Under the pieces are notes generated by a model. The model ran no database searches and was not told where the DNA came from. It saw only the letters and a program-made list of their open reading frames with translations. Source: Trachelipus rathkii (lineage: Eukaryota > Arthropoda > Malacostraca > Isopoda > Trachelipodidae). From it: a stretch of 32,823 nt of DNA. A program made the translations under genes and the position numbers. The stretch covers positions 1 to 32,823 of the forward strand of contig JABUQX010097503.1 of NCBI GenBank assembly GCA_015478945.1. The letters are read 5' to 3'. Positions 20,451-32,823 of this stretch are shown piece by piece. How positions within the stretch are numbered: the first letter of the stretch is position 1; every line of letters begins with the position of its first letter.

Positions 20451-23400
20451 AACACTATGGTGTCTTCGGATTTGTAATAGCTGTTATACTTTTGGAGTAA
20501 CAGGTTCTTAATTTATTTTTGTCAAAATGTTGAAAATTTGAAATTTTTGGATTTTTGTGGTTCGAACATATAAATGGCTTTCCTCTGAAATACAAGTCGT
20601 AGAAAGTGATTTTGATAATTTTTAGAAGGTTTTTGTGTGAGGAATACAATGGTGTCTTCGGATTTGTACTAGCTGTTATATTTTTGGAGTAACAGGTTCT
20701 TAATTTATTTTTGGCAAATTTGGAATTTGTAATTTTTGGATTTTTGTGGTTGAAACATATAAATGGCCTATTCCCCTGAAATACAAAGTCGTAGAAAAGT
20801 GCTTTTGAATATTTTTAGAAAGGTTTTTTGTGTGAGGAACACTAAGGTGTCTTCGGATTTGTATAATAGCTGTAATACTTTTGGAGTAACAGGTTCTTAA
20901 ATTATTTTTGTTCAAAATTTTGAATTTTGGAAATTTTTGGATTTTGTGGTTCGAACATATAAAATGGCTATTCCTCCTGAAATACAAGTCGTAAGTAAAA
21001 AGATTTTGATATTTTTAGAAAGGTTTTTGTGTGAGGAACACTAGGGTGTCCTCGGATTTTTTATCAGCTGTTATACTTTTGGAGTAACAGGTTCTTAATT
21101 TATTTTTGTCAAATGTTGAAATTTGTAAATTTTTGGATTTTTGGGTTCGAACATATAAATGGCTATTCCTCCTGAAATACAAGTCGTAGAAAAGTGATTT
21201 TGATATTTTTAAGAGAAGGTTTTTGTGTGAGGAAACTAGGGTTGTTCTTTGGATTTGAATAGCTGTTATCTTTTGGAGTAACTGGTTTCTAATTATTTTT
21301 AGTCAAAAGTGAAATTTTGGAAATTTTTTGGAATTTTTGTGGTTCGAACATATAAATGGCTATTCTCCTGAAATACAAGTCGTAGTAAAAAGTGATTTTG
21401 ATATTTTTTAGAAAGGTTTTTGTGTGAGGAACACTAGGGGTCTTCGGGTTTGTAATAGCTGTTATACTTTTAGAAGTAACAGGTTCTTAATTTATTTTTT
21501 GTCAAATTGAAAATTTGTAAATTTTTGGATTTTTGGGGTTCGAACAACAAATAAATGGCTATTCCTCCTGAAATACAAGTCGTAGAAAAGTGATTTTGAA
21601 ATTTTTAGAAAGGTTTTTGGTGTGAGGAACACTAGGTGTCCTTTGGATTTGTAATAGCTGTTTATAACTTTTGGAGTAAACAGGTTCTTAATTTATTTTT
21701 TGTCAAAATGTTGAATTTTGGAAATTTTTGGAATTTTGTGGTTTCGAACATATAAATGGCTATTCTCCTGAAATACAAGTCGTAAAAAGTGATTTTTTTA
21801 TATTTTAAGAAAGGGTTTTGTGGTGAGGAATTCTATGGTGTCTTCGGTTTTGTAATAGCTGTTATACTTTTGCAGTAACAAGTCCTTAATTTATTTTTGT
21901 CAAAATGTTTTGAAATTTGTAAAATTTTTGGATTTTTGTGGTTCGAACATATCAATGGTTATTCCTCCTGAAATACAGTCGTAGAAAAAGTGATTTTTGT
22001 TTTTTAGAAAAGGTTTTTGTGTGAGGAATACTAATGGTGTCTTTCGGATTTGTAAATAGCGTTATACTTTTGGAGCTAACAGGTTCCTTAACGAATTTAA
22101 TTGTTTGTCAAAATGTTGAAATTTGGAAATTTTGGATTTTTGTGTGTGTTTCGAACATATAAATGGCTATTCCTCCTGAAATACAAATCGTAGAAAAGTG
22201 ATTTTAATATTTTTAGAAAGGTTTTTGTGTGAGGACAACTATGGTATCTTCGATTTGTAATAGCTGTTTACTTTTGGAGTAACAGTTCTTATTTTAAATT
22301 TTTGTCAAATGGTTGAAAATTTGTAAATTTCTTTTGGATTTTTTGTGGTCGAACATATAAATGGCTATTCTCTTGAAATACAAGTCGTAAGAAAAGTGAT
22401 TTTGATATTTTTAGAAAAAGGTTTTTGTGTGAGGAACACTAGGGTGTCTTTCGGATTTGTAATAGCTGTTATACTTTTGGAGTAACAGTTTCTTAATTTA
22501 TTTTTGTCAAAATGTTGAAAAATTTGGAATTTTTGGATTTTTGTGGTTCGACATATAAATGGCTATTTCTCCTGAAATACAAGTCGTAGAAAAGTGATTT
22601 TATATTTTTAGAAAGGTTTTTTGTGTGAGGAACACTAGGGTGTTACTTCGATTTGTAATAGCTGTTATACTTTTTGAGTAACAGGTTTCTTAATTTATTT
22701 TTGTCAAAATGTTGAAATTTGTAATTTTTTGGATTTTTGTGGTTCGAACATATAATTGGCTATTCCTCCTGAAATAAAAGTCCGTAGAAAAGTGATTTTG
22801 GATATTTTTAGAAAGGTTTTGTGTGAGGAACACTAGGGTGTCTTTGATTTGTAATAGCTTCTTATACTTTTGGACGTATGGAGTAACAGGTCCTTAATTT
22901 ATTTTTGTCAAAATGTTGAAATTTGGAAAATTTTTGGAAATTTTGTGGTCGCAACATATAAATGGCTATCCCTCCTGAAATACAAGTCGTAAGAAAAGTG
23001 ATTTTGTATTTTTAGAAAGGTTTTTTGTGTGAGGAATCGTATGGTGTCTTCGGATTTGTATAGCTGTTATACTTTTTGGAGTAACAGGTTCTTAATTTAA
23101 TTTTGTTCAAATGTTGAAATTTTGGGAAAATTTTTGGAATTTTGTGGTTCGAACATATAAATGGCTATTCCTCCTGAAATACAAGTCGTAGAAAAGTGAT
23201 TTTGATATTTTTAGAAAGGTTTTTGTGTGAGGAATACTATGGTGTCTTCGGATTTGTAATAGCTGTTATACTTTTGCAGTAACAGGTTCTTAATTTATTT
23301 TTGTCAAAATGTTGAAATTTGTAAATTTTTGGATTTTTGTGGTTCGACACATATAATGGTTATTCTCCTGAAATACAAGTCGTAGAAAAGTGATTTTGAT

Positions 23401-26400
23401 ATTTTTAGAAAGGTTTTTGTGTGAGGAATACTATGGTGTCTTCGGATTTGTAATAGCTGTTATACTTTTGGAGTAACAGGTTCTTATTTTTTTTTTTTCA
23501 AATGTTGAAATTTGGGAATTTTTGTTTTTGTGGTTCGAACATATAAATGGCTTCTTCCTCCTGAAATACAAGTCGTAGAAAAGTGAATTTGATATTTTTT
23601 AGAAAGGTTTTTTGTGTGAGGAACACAGGGTGTCTTCGGATTTTAATAGCTGTTATACTTTTGGAGTAACAGGTTCTTAATTTATTTTTGTCAAAATGTT
23701 GAAATTTGTAAATTTTTGGATTTTTTTGGTTCGAACATATAAATGGCAATTCCTCCTGAAATACAAGTCGTAGAAAAGTGATTTTGATATTTTTAGAAAG
23801 GTTTTTGTGTGAGGAACACTAGGGTGTCTTCGGATTTGTAATAGCTGTTATACTTTTGGAGTAACAGGTTCTTAATTTATTTTTGTCAAAATGTTGAAAT
23901 TTGGAAATTTTTGGATTTTTTGTGGTTCGAACATATAAATGGCTATTCCTCAAAAAAAAAAAGAATAGAAAAGTGATTTTGATCTTTTTAGAAAGGTTTT
24001 TGTGTGAGGAACACTAGGGTGTCTTCGGATTTGTAATAGCTGTTATACTTTTGGAGTAACAGGTTCTTAATTTATTTTTGTCAAAATGTTGAAATTTGTA
24101 AATTTTTGGATTTTTGTGGTTCGAACATATAAATGGCTATTCCTCCTGAAATACAAGTCGTAGAAAAGTGATTTTTGATATTTTTAGAAAGGTTTTTGTG
24201 TGAGGAACACTAGGGTGTCTTTGGATTTGTAATAGCTTCTATACTTTTGGAGTAACTGGTTCTTAATTTATTTTTGTCAAAATGTTGAAATTTGTAAATT
24301 TTTGGATTTTTGTGGTTCGAACATATAAATGGCTATTCCTCCTGAAATACAAGTCGTAGAAAAGTGATTTTGATATTTTTTTGAAAGGTTTTTGTGTGAG
24401 GAATACTATGGTGTCTTCGGATTTGTAATAGCTGTTATACTTTTGGAGTAACAGGTTCTTAATTTATTTTTGTCAAAATTTGAAATTTGGAAATTTTTGG
24501 ATTTTTGTGGTTCGAACATATAAATGGCTATTCCTCCTGAAATACAAGTCGTAGAAAAGTGATTTTGATATTTTTAGAAAGGTTTTTGTGTGAGGAACAC
24601 TATGGTGTCTTCGGATTTGTAATAGCTGTTATACTTTTGGAGTAACAGGTTCTTAATTTATTTTTGTCAAAATAATGGTTTTTTGGTTAAAAAATTTTTT
24701 TGGGGAAAATTTTTTTTGGAGATTTTTTGTTGGTTCGAACATAATAAATGGCTATTCCTTGCCCTGAATACCAAGTCGTAGTAAAAAGATTTTGATATTT
24801 TTTAGAAAGTTTTTTGTGTGAGGAATACTATGGTGTCTTCGGATTTGTAATAGCTGTTATACTTTTGGAGTAACAGGTTCTTAATTTATTTTTGTCAAAA
24901 TGTTGAAATTTGTAAATTTTTGGATTTTTGTGGTTCGAACATATAAATGGCTATTCCTCCTGAAATACAAGTCGTAGAAAAGTGATTTTGATATTTTTAG
25001 AAAGGTTTTTGTGTGAGGAACACTAGGGTGTCTTTGGATTTGTAATAGCTGTTATAATTTTGGAGTACAGGTTCTTATTTTATTTTTGTCAAAATGTTAA
25101 ATTTGGAAATTTTTTTTGGAATTTACTCGTCAAACAAATAAAGCGAATTATTGTACTGACTACAAGTCGTAGTAAAAAGATTTTGATATTTTTAGAAAGG
25201 TTTTTGTGTGAGGAACACTAGGGTGTCTTCGGATTTGTAATAGCTGTTATACTTTTAGAGTAACAGGTTCTTAATTTATTTTTGTCAAAATGTTGAAATT
25301 TGTAAATTTTTGGATTTTTGGGGTTCGAACATATAAATGGCTATTCCTCCTGAAATACAAGTCGTAGAAAAGTGATTTTGATATTTTTAGAAAGGTTTTT
25401 GTGTGAGGAACACTAGGGTGTCTTTGGTTTTTTAATAGCTGTTTAATTTTTGGAGTAACTGGTTCTTAATTTATTTTTGTCAAAATGTTGAAATTTGGAA
25501 ATTTTTGGAATTTTGTGGTTCGAACATATAAATGGCTATTCCTCCTGAAATACAAGTCGTAGAAAAGTGATTTTGATATTTTAAGAAAGGGTTTTGTGTG
25601 AGGAATTCTATGGTGTCTTCGGATTTGTAATAGCTGTTTATACTTTGCAGTAACAGGTTGCTTTAAATTCATTTTTGTCAAAATGTTTGAAATTGGTAAA
25701 TTTTTGGATTTTTTGTGTTTCGAAAATAAAAATGGCTATTCTCTCCTGAAATACAAGTCGTAGAAAAAGTGATTTTGATATTTTTAGAAAAATTTTTTTT
25801 GTGTGAGGAAATACTATGGTGTCTTCGGATTTGTAATAGCTGTTATACTTTGGAGTAACAGGTTCTTATTTATTTTTGTCAAAATGTTGAAATTTGAAAT
25901 TTTTGGATTTTTGTGGTTCGAACATATAAATGGCTATTCCTCCTGAAATACAAGTCGTAGAAAAGTGATTTTGATATTTTTAGAAAGGTTTTTGTGTGAG
26001 GAACACTAAGTTGTCTTCGGATTTGTAATAGCTGTTATACTTTTGGAGTAACAGGTTCTTAATTTATTTTTGTCAAAATGTTGAAATTTGGAAATTTTTG
26101 GATTTTTGTGGTTCGAACATATAAATGGCTATTCCTCCTGAAATACACAAGTCGTAGAAAAGTGATTTTGATTTTTTAGAAAAGGTTTTGTGTGAGGACA
26201 CTAGGGTGTCTTCGATTTGTAATAGCTGGTTATACCTTTTGGAAGTAACAGGTTCTTATTTATTTTGTAAGAAATGTTGAAATTTGTAAGATTTTTGGGA
26301 TTTTTGTGGTTCGAACAATTAAATGGCTATTCCTCCTGAAATACAGTCGTAGTAAAAAAGATTTTTTAAATATGTTTTTAGAAAAGGTTTTTGTGTGAGG

Positions 26401-29400
26401 AACACTAGGGTGTCTTCGGATTTGTAATAGCTGTTATACTTTTTGAGTAACAGGTTCTTAATTTATTTTTTGTCAAAATGTTGAAATTTGTAAATTTTTG
26501 GATTTTTGTGGTTCGAACATATAAATGGCTATTCCTCCTGAAATACAAGTCGTAGAAAAGTGATTTTGATATTTTTAGAAAGGTTTTTGTGTGAGGAACA
26601 CTAGGGTGTCTTCGGATTTGTAATAGCTGTTATACTTTTGGAGTAACTGGTTCTTAATTTATTTTTGTCAAAATGTTGAAATTTGGAAATTTTTGGAATT
26701 TTGTGGTTCGAACATATAAATGGCTATTCCTCCTGAAATACAAGTCGTAGAAAAGTGATTTTGATATTTTTAGAAAGGTTTTTGTGTGAGGAACACTAGG
26801 GTGTCTTCGGATTTGTAATAGCTGTTATATCTTTTGGAGTTAACAGTTTCTTTTTATTTTTGTCCAAAATGTTTGAAATTTGTAAATTTTTGGATTTTTT
26901 GGTTCGAACATATAAATGGGCTATTCCTCCTGAAATACAAGTCGTAAAAAGTGACAGGAAATTTTTAGAAAGGTTTTTGTGTGAGGAACACTAGGGTGTC
27001 TTTGGATTTGTAATAGCTGTTATTCTTTTGGAGTAACAGGTTCTTAATTTATTTGTCAAAATGTTGAAATTTGAAATTTTTGGAATTTTGTGGTTCGAAA
27101 ACATATAGAAATGGCTATTCTCCCTGAAATACAAGTCGTAAGAAAAAAAGTGATTTTGATATTTTTAGAAAGGTTTTTGTGTGAGGAATACTAGGGTGTC
27201 TTCGGATTTGTAATAGCTGTTATACTTTTGGAGTAACAGGTTCTTAATTTATTTTGTCCAACAATGTTGAAATTTGTAAATTTTTGGATTTTTGGGGTTC
27301 GAACATATAAATGGCTATTCCTCCTAAATACAAGTCGTAGAAAAGGTGACTTTGATATTTTTAGAAAAGGTTTTTTAGAGAGAAACACTAGGGTGTCTTT
27401 GGATTGTAATAGCTGTTATAGCTTTGGAGTAACAGGTTCTTAATTAATTTTGTCAAAATTTTTAAATTTGGAAATTTTTGGATTTTGTGGTTCGAACATA
27501 TAAATGGCTATTCCTCCTGAATACAAGTCGTAGAAAAGTGATTTATATATTTTTAGAAAAGGTTTTTGTGTGAGGAATTCTATGGTGTCTTCGGATTTGT
27601 AATAGCTTGTTATACTTTTGGAGTAACCAGTTCTTAATTTATTTTTGTCAAAATGTTGAATTTGTAAATTTTTGGATTTTTGTGGTTCAAAACATATAAA
27701 TGGCTATTCCTCCTGAAATACAAGGTCGTAGAAAAGTGATTTTGAAATATTTTTAGAAAGGTTTTTTGTGTGAGGATACTATGGTGTCTTCGGATTTTGA
27801 TAGCTTTTATACTTTTGGAGTAACAGGTTCTTAATTTACTTTTTGGTCAAAATTTGGAAATTTGTAATTTTTTGGATTTTTGTGGTTCGAACATATAAAA
27901 TGGCTATTTTCCTCTCTGAATACAAGTCGTAGAGAAAGTGCTTTTTGATATTTTTTAGAAAGTTTTTGTGTGAGGAACACTAAGGTGTCTTCGGATTTTG
28001 TAATAGCTGTTATACTTTTGGAGTAACAGTTCTTAATTTATTTTTTTGTCAAAATGTTGAAATTTTGAAATTTTTGGATTTTTGGTGTTCCGAACCATAT
28101 AAATGGCTATTCCTCTGAAATACAGTCGTAGAAAAGTGATTTTGATATTTTTAGAAAAGGTTTTTGTGTGGAGGAATTCTATGGTGTCTTCGGATTTGTA
28201 ATAGCTGTTATACTTTAGAGTAACAGGTTCTTAATTTATTTTTGTCCAAATAATTGAAAATTTGTAAATTTTTGGTTTTTTGGGGTTCGAAACATAAAAT
28301 GGCTAATCCTCCTGAAATACAAGTCGTAGAAAAAGTGACTTTGATATTTTTTAGAAGGTTTTTGTGTGAGGAACACTTAGGGTGTCTTTGGATTTGTAAT
28401 AGCTGTTATACCTTTTGGAGTAACTGGTTCTTATAATTTATTTTTTGTCAAAATGTTGAAATTTGGAAATTTTTGGATTTTTGTGGTTCGAACATATAAA
28501 TGGCTATTCCTCCTGAAATACAAGTCGTAGAAAAGTGAATTTGATATTTTAAGAAAGGTTTTTGTGTGAGAAATACTATGGTGTCTTCAGATTTATAATA
28601 GCTTATATACTTTTGGAGTAACAGGTTCTTAATTTATTTTTGTCAAAATGTTGAAATTTGGAAATTTTTGGATTTTTGTGGTTCGAACATATAAATGGCT
28701 ATTCCACCTGAAATACAAGTCGTAGAAAAGTAATTTTGATATTTTTAGAAAGGTTTTTGTGTGAGGAATACTATGGTGTCTTCATTTGTAAATGCTGTTA
28801 TACTTTTGGAGTAAAGGTTCTAATTATTTTTTGTCAAAATGTTGATATTTGGAAATTTTTGGATTTTTTGTGGTTCCGAACATATAAATGGCTATTCTTC
28901 CTGAAATACCAAGTCGTAGTAAAAAGATTTGATATTTTAGAAAGGTTTTTGTGCTGAGGAAACATCTCGGTTGTCTTCGGATTTGTAAGCTGTTATACCT
29001 TTAGGTAACCAGGTTCTTAATTTAATTTTTGTCAAAAAATTGGAATTTGTAAATTTTTGGATTTTTGGGGTTCGAACATATTAAATGGCTATTCCCTCCT
29101 GAAATACAGTCGGTAGTAAAAGTGATTTTTGATAATTTTTTAGAAAGGTTTTTTGTGTGAGGAATACTTATGGTGTTTTCGGATTTGTAATAGCTGTTAT
29201 ACTTTTGGAGTAACAAGGTTCTTAATTTATTTTTGTCAAATTTTGAAATTTACAAATTTTTGGATTTTTTGGTGTTCGAACATATAAATGGCTATTCTTC
29301 CTGAAATAAAGTCGTAAAAAAGTGATTTTGATATTTTTCGAAAGGTTTTTGTGTGAGGAACACTAGGGTGTCTTTGGATTTGTAATAGCTGTAATACTTT

Positions 29401-32400
29401 TGGAGTAACAGGTTTTTAATTTAATAATTTCAAATGTTGAAATTTGGTAATTTTGGATTTTTGTGGTTCGAACATATAATTGGCTATTCCTCCTGAAATA
29501 CAAGTCGTAGAAAGGTGATTTTGAATTTTTTTAGAAAGGTTTTTTGTGTGAGGAACAATAGGGTGTCTTCGGATTTTTAATTAGCTGTTATAACTTTTGG
29601 AAGTAACAGGATCTTAATTTAAATTTTTGTTTCAAAATGTTTGAAATTTTGTAATTTTTTGGATTTTTTTTGGGGGTTGACTATAGATTAGTTCCTCTTA
29701 AAATACAAGTCGTAGAAAAAGGTGATTTTGGATATTTTTAGAAAGGTTTTTTGTGTAAGGAACACTAGGGTGTCTTTTGGATTTGTAAATAGCTGTTTAC
29801 ACTTTTGGAGTAACTGTTCTTAATTTTATTTTTTGTCAAAAATGTTGAAATTGGAATTTTTTGGGAATTTTGTGGTTTCGAACATATATGGCTATTCCTC
29901 CTGAAATCACAAGTCGTAGAAAAGTGATTTTTTGAATTTTTATAAAAAGGTTTTTGTGTGAGGAATTCTATGGTGTCTTCGGAATTTGTAATAGCTGTTA
30001 TACTTTTAGAGTAAGCAGGTTCTTAATTTCATTTTTGTCAAAATTTTGAAATTTGTAAATTTTTGGATTTTTGGGGTTTCGAACATATAAATGGCTATTC
30101 TTCCTGAAATACAAGGGTAGAAAAGTGATTTTGATATTTTTAGAAGGTTTTTTGTGTGAGGAACACTAGGGTGTCTTTGGATTTGTAATAGCTGTTATAA
30201 CTTTTGGAGTAACTGGTTCTTAATTTATTTTTGGTCAAATTGTTGAAATTTGGAATTTTTGGAATTTTGTGGTTCGAACATATAAAAGGCTATTCCTCCT
30301 GAAATTACAAGTCGTAAAAAAGTGATTTTGATATTTTTAAAAAGGTTTTTGTGTGAAGGAATTCTATGGTGTCTTCGGATTTGTTATAGTTGTTATACTT
30401 TTGCCAAGTAACAGGTTCTAATTTTATTTTTGTCCAAAATGTTGAAATTTTGTAAATTTTTGGATTTTTGTGGTTTGAGGTACATATAAATGGCTATTCC
30501 TCCTGAAATACAGTCGTAGAAAGTGATTTTGATATTTTAGAAAAGGTTTTTTGGTGTGAGGAAACTATGGTGTCTCGGATGTTGTAATAGCGTGTTTTAT
30601 ACTTTTGGAGTAACAAGGTTCTTAATTTATTTTTGGCAAAATGTTGCAAAATTTGTATTTTGGATTTTTGTGGTTCGAACATATAAATGGCTATTCCTCC
30701 TGAAATACAAGTCGTAGAAAAGTGATTTTGATATTTTTAGAAAGGTTTTTGTGTGAGGACACCAAAGGTGTCTTCGGATTTTTAATAGCTTTTTTTTTTT
30801 TGGAGTAACAGGGTTTTTATTTTTTTTTTTTTAAAATTTTGAAATTTGTTAATTTTTGGATTTTTTGTGGTTCGAACATATAAATGGCTATTCCTATTGA
30901 AATACAACTGAAAAACAAGTCGTAGAAAAGTGATTTTGATATTTTTAGAAGGTTTTGTGTGAGGGAATACTATGGTGTCTTCGGATTTGTAATAGCTGTT
31001 ATACTTTTGGAGTAACAGGTTCTTAATTTATTTTGGTCAAAATTTGGAAATTTGTAAATTTTTGGATTTTTGTGGTTCAAACATATATGGCTATTCCTCC
31101 TGAAATACGTCGTAGAAAAGTGATTTGATAATTTTAGAAAGGTTTTTTGTGTGAGGAATACACACTAAGGTGTCTTCGGATTTGTAATAGCTGTTTTACT
31201 TTTGAGTAACAGGTTCTTAATTTAATTTTGTCAAATTGCAGATTTGTAAATTTTTGGATTTTTGTGGTTCGAACATATAAATGGCTTTTCCTCCTGCTGA
31301 AATACAAGTCGTAGAAAGTGATTTTGATATTTTTTAGAAAGGTTTTTTGTGTGAGGAATACTATGGTGTCTCGATTTGTAATAGCTGTTATATTTTTGGA
31401 GTAACAGGGTTTCCTTAATTTTAATTTTTGTCAAAATGTTGTAATTTTGAAATTTTTGGATTTTTGAGGTTCGAAATAAATGGCTATCCCTCCTGAAATA
31501 CAAGTCGTAGGTAAAAAAAGATTTTATGATTTTATTAGAAAGTTTTTTGTGTGGAGGTGTAACGGGCAAACTTATGCAATAGGAGGGGTGTTCTAGCGGG
31601 GGCCGGAAAATTTGTATAATTGCTGGCGTTTATATAACACAAAGAAACTTGGAGTACTCTGGTTTGCTAAATATTAATTTTTGTTTTGGGGTGGTTTTCA
31701 AAATGGTGAAATTTTGGAAGAATTTTTGGATTTTTGTGGTTCGAACATATAAATGGCTATTCCTCCCGAAATACAAGTCGTAGAAAAGTGATTTTGATAT
31801 TTAAGAAAAGGTTTTTGTGTGAGGAATTCTATGGTGGTCTTCGGATTTGTAATAGCTGTTATACTTTGTGAGTAACAGGTTCTTATTTATTTTTGTCAAA
31901 TGTTGAAATTTTGAAAATTTTTGGATTTTGTGGTTCGAACATTAAAATGGCTATTCCTCCTGAAATAAAAGTCGTAGAAAAGTGATTTTGATATTTTAGA
32001 AAGGTTTTTGGTGTGAGGAACACTAGGGTGTCTTCGATTTTGTAATAGCTGTTATACTTTTAGAGTAACAGCTTCTTTTTAGATTTATTTTTGTCAAAAT
32101 GGGTTGAAATTTTGGTAATTTATGGATTTTTGGGGTTTCGAAACATATAAATGGCTATTCCTCCTGACAATACAAGTCGTTAGAAATGATTTTGAATTAT
32201 TTTTAGAAGTGATTTTTTGTGTTGAGGAACACTAGGTGTTCTTTGGATTTGTAAATAGCTGTTATAACTTTGGAGTAACTGGTTCTTAATTTATTTTTTT
32301 GTCAAAATGTTGAGAAATTTGGAAATTTTTGGAATTTTGTGGTTCGAACATATAAATGGCTTTCCTCCTGAAATACAAGTCGTAGAAAAAGTGATTTTGA

Positions 32401-32823
32401 TATTTTAAGAAAGGTTTTTTGTGTGAGGAATACCAATGGTGTCTTCGGATTTGTAATAGCTGTTTTACTTTCTTTTGGAGTAACAGGTTCTTAATTTATT
32501 TTTGTCAAAATGTTGAATTTTGTACAAATTTTTGGATTTTTGTGGTTTCGAAACATATAAATAGCTATTTCCCTCCATACTCCTGAAATCAAGTCGTGTA
32601 GAAGTGATTTTGATATTTTTAGCAAGGTTTTTGTGTGAGGAATACTATGGTGTTCTTCGGATTTGTAATAGCTTTTATACTTTTGGAGAAACAGGTTCTT
32701 AATTTATTTTTGTCAAAATGTTGAAATTTGGAAATTTTTTTTGATTTTTGTGGTTCGAACATTAAAATGGCTAATTCCCCCTGAAATACAAGTCGTAGAA
32801 AAAGTGATTTTGATATTTTTTAG
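20451..32823. repeat. Satellite array block 4c, about 63 monomers, runs off the window
   Basis: The array continues to the last base, so its right end is not seen. Clean stretches (about 23.7-24.6, 24.8-25.1 and 25.9-26.8 kb) alternate with noisy ones. X-Y pairs recur here, and the GTAGTAAAAAG variant appears near 20995, 21385, 24780, 25168, 26350 and 28917. Corrupted patches lie at 23952-23966 (A-rich replacement), about 24673-24730, about 25105-25160 and 31556-31710. A few TTTACAAA copies (for example near 29250) show that left-type markers are not wholly absent. All short frames here are satellite readings. Confidence 0.96.
31556..31710. other. Most divergent segment of the array
   Basis: After a normal GAAAGTTTTTTGTGTGGAGG the sequence departs strongly from the satellite for about 150 bp, including a G-rich patch near 31587-31608 (GTGTTCTAGCGGGGGCCGG). 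It rejoins near ATTAATTTTTG and TTTTCAAAATGG. Scattered matches to the expected order (GGTGT, ATTTGTA, CTTGGAGTA) suggest a corrupted monomer about 60 bp too long rather than a clean insertion. No terminal repeats or target duplication are visible. Confidence 0.5.

Noticed and set aside
31556..31710. Fourth mobile element insertion
   Set aside because: No terminal repeats, no TTAA duplication and partial collinearity with the monomer; better explained as a corrupted copy.
1..32823. CRISPR array or bacterial tandem repeat system
   Set aside because: The repeats are contiguous 195-bp units with no unique spacers, and no cas-like genes are present.
1..32823. Telomeric repeats, rDNA or retroelement (LTR, poly-A LINE) sequence
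   Set aside because: No telomere-type hexamers, no conserved rRNA segments, and no reverse transcriptase or LTR structure seen on either strand.

Overview
This window is non-coding eukaryotic repeat DNA. About 29.7 kb of the 32.8 kb is one head-to-tail satellite array with a monomer of about 195 bp (roughly 150 copies, about 70% A+T). Clean adjacent copies repeat at exactly 195 bp, for example 15831-16025 and the next copy from 16026. I find no credible protein-coding gene, tRNA, rRNA or CRISPR array. The short open frames present are readings of the satellite, whose 195-bp unit equals 65 codons and so keeps frame from copy to copy, or readings of TA microsatellites. The organism cannot be named. 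A long tandem satellite carrying short TTAA-flanked DNA transposons points to heterochromatin (centromeric, pericentromeric or a similar block) of a eukaryote, probably an animal. The array shows very many single-base indels at homopolymers and several scrambled patches, as expected from unpolished long-read sequence, so copy-to-copy differences must be read with care.

Layout: satellite block 1 (1-2773); inserted element copy 1 (2774-3793); satellite block 2 (3794-9144); element copy 2 (9145-10132); four monomers of satellite (10133-10946); element copy 3 (10947-12080); satellite to the end (12081-32823). The cleanest array stretch is about 13.9-20.4 kb.

The three insertions are copies of one non-autonomous, piggyBac-like element of about 1.0-1.1 kb. 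Each has terminal inverted repeats of CCCTTTGAGTGCCG, a TTAA target duplication, a 12-bp palindrome just inside the left end, a hairpin just inside the right end, and two long (TA)n tracts in its body. No transposase is encoded. All three sit at the single TTAA of the satellite consensus, and all three lie one monomer after the same diagnostic monomer type. At least some copies therefore probably spread by duplication of satellite blocks rather than by separate transposition. Copy 3 looks mosaic, with a left end like copy 1 and a right end like copy 2.

The array has two domains. The left domain (to about 13.9 kb) carries a diagnostic monomer pair that often recurs every five monomers (about 0.98 kb). 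The right domain carries a different recurrent pair at looser spacing of about 6-7 or 12 monomers, plus a private variant (GTAGTAAAAAG). I see no new gene system. The points of interest are the higher-order structure, the element-satellite relationship and the conserved motifs inside the monomer.
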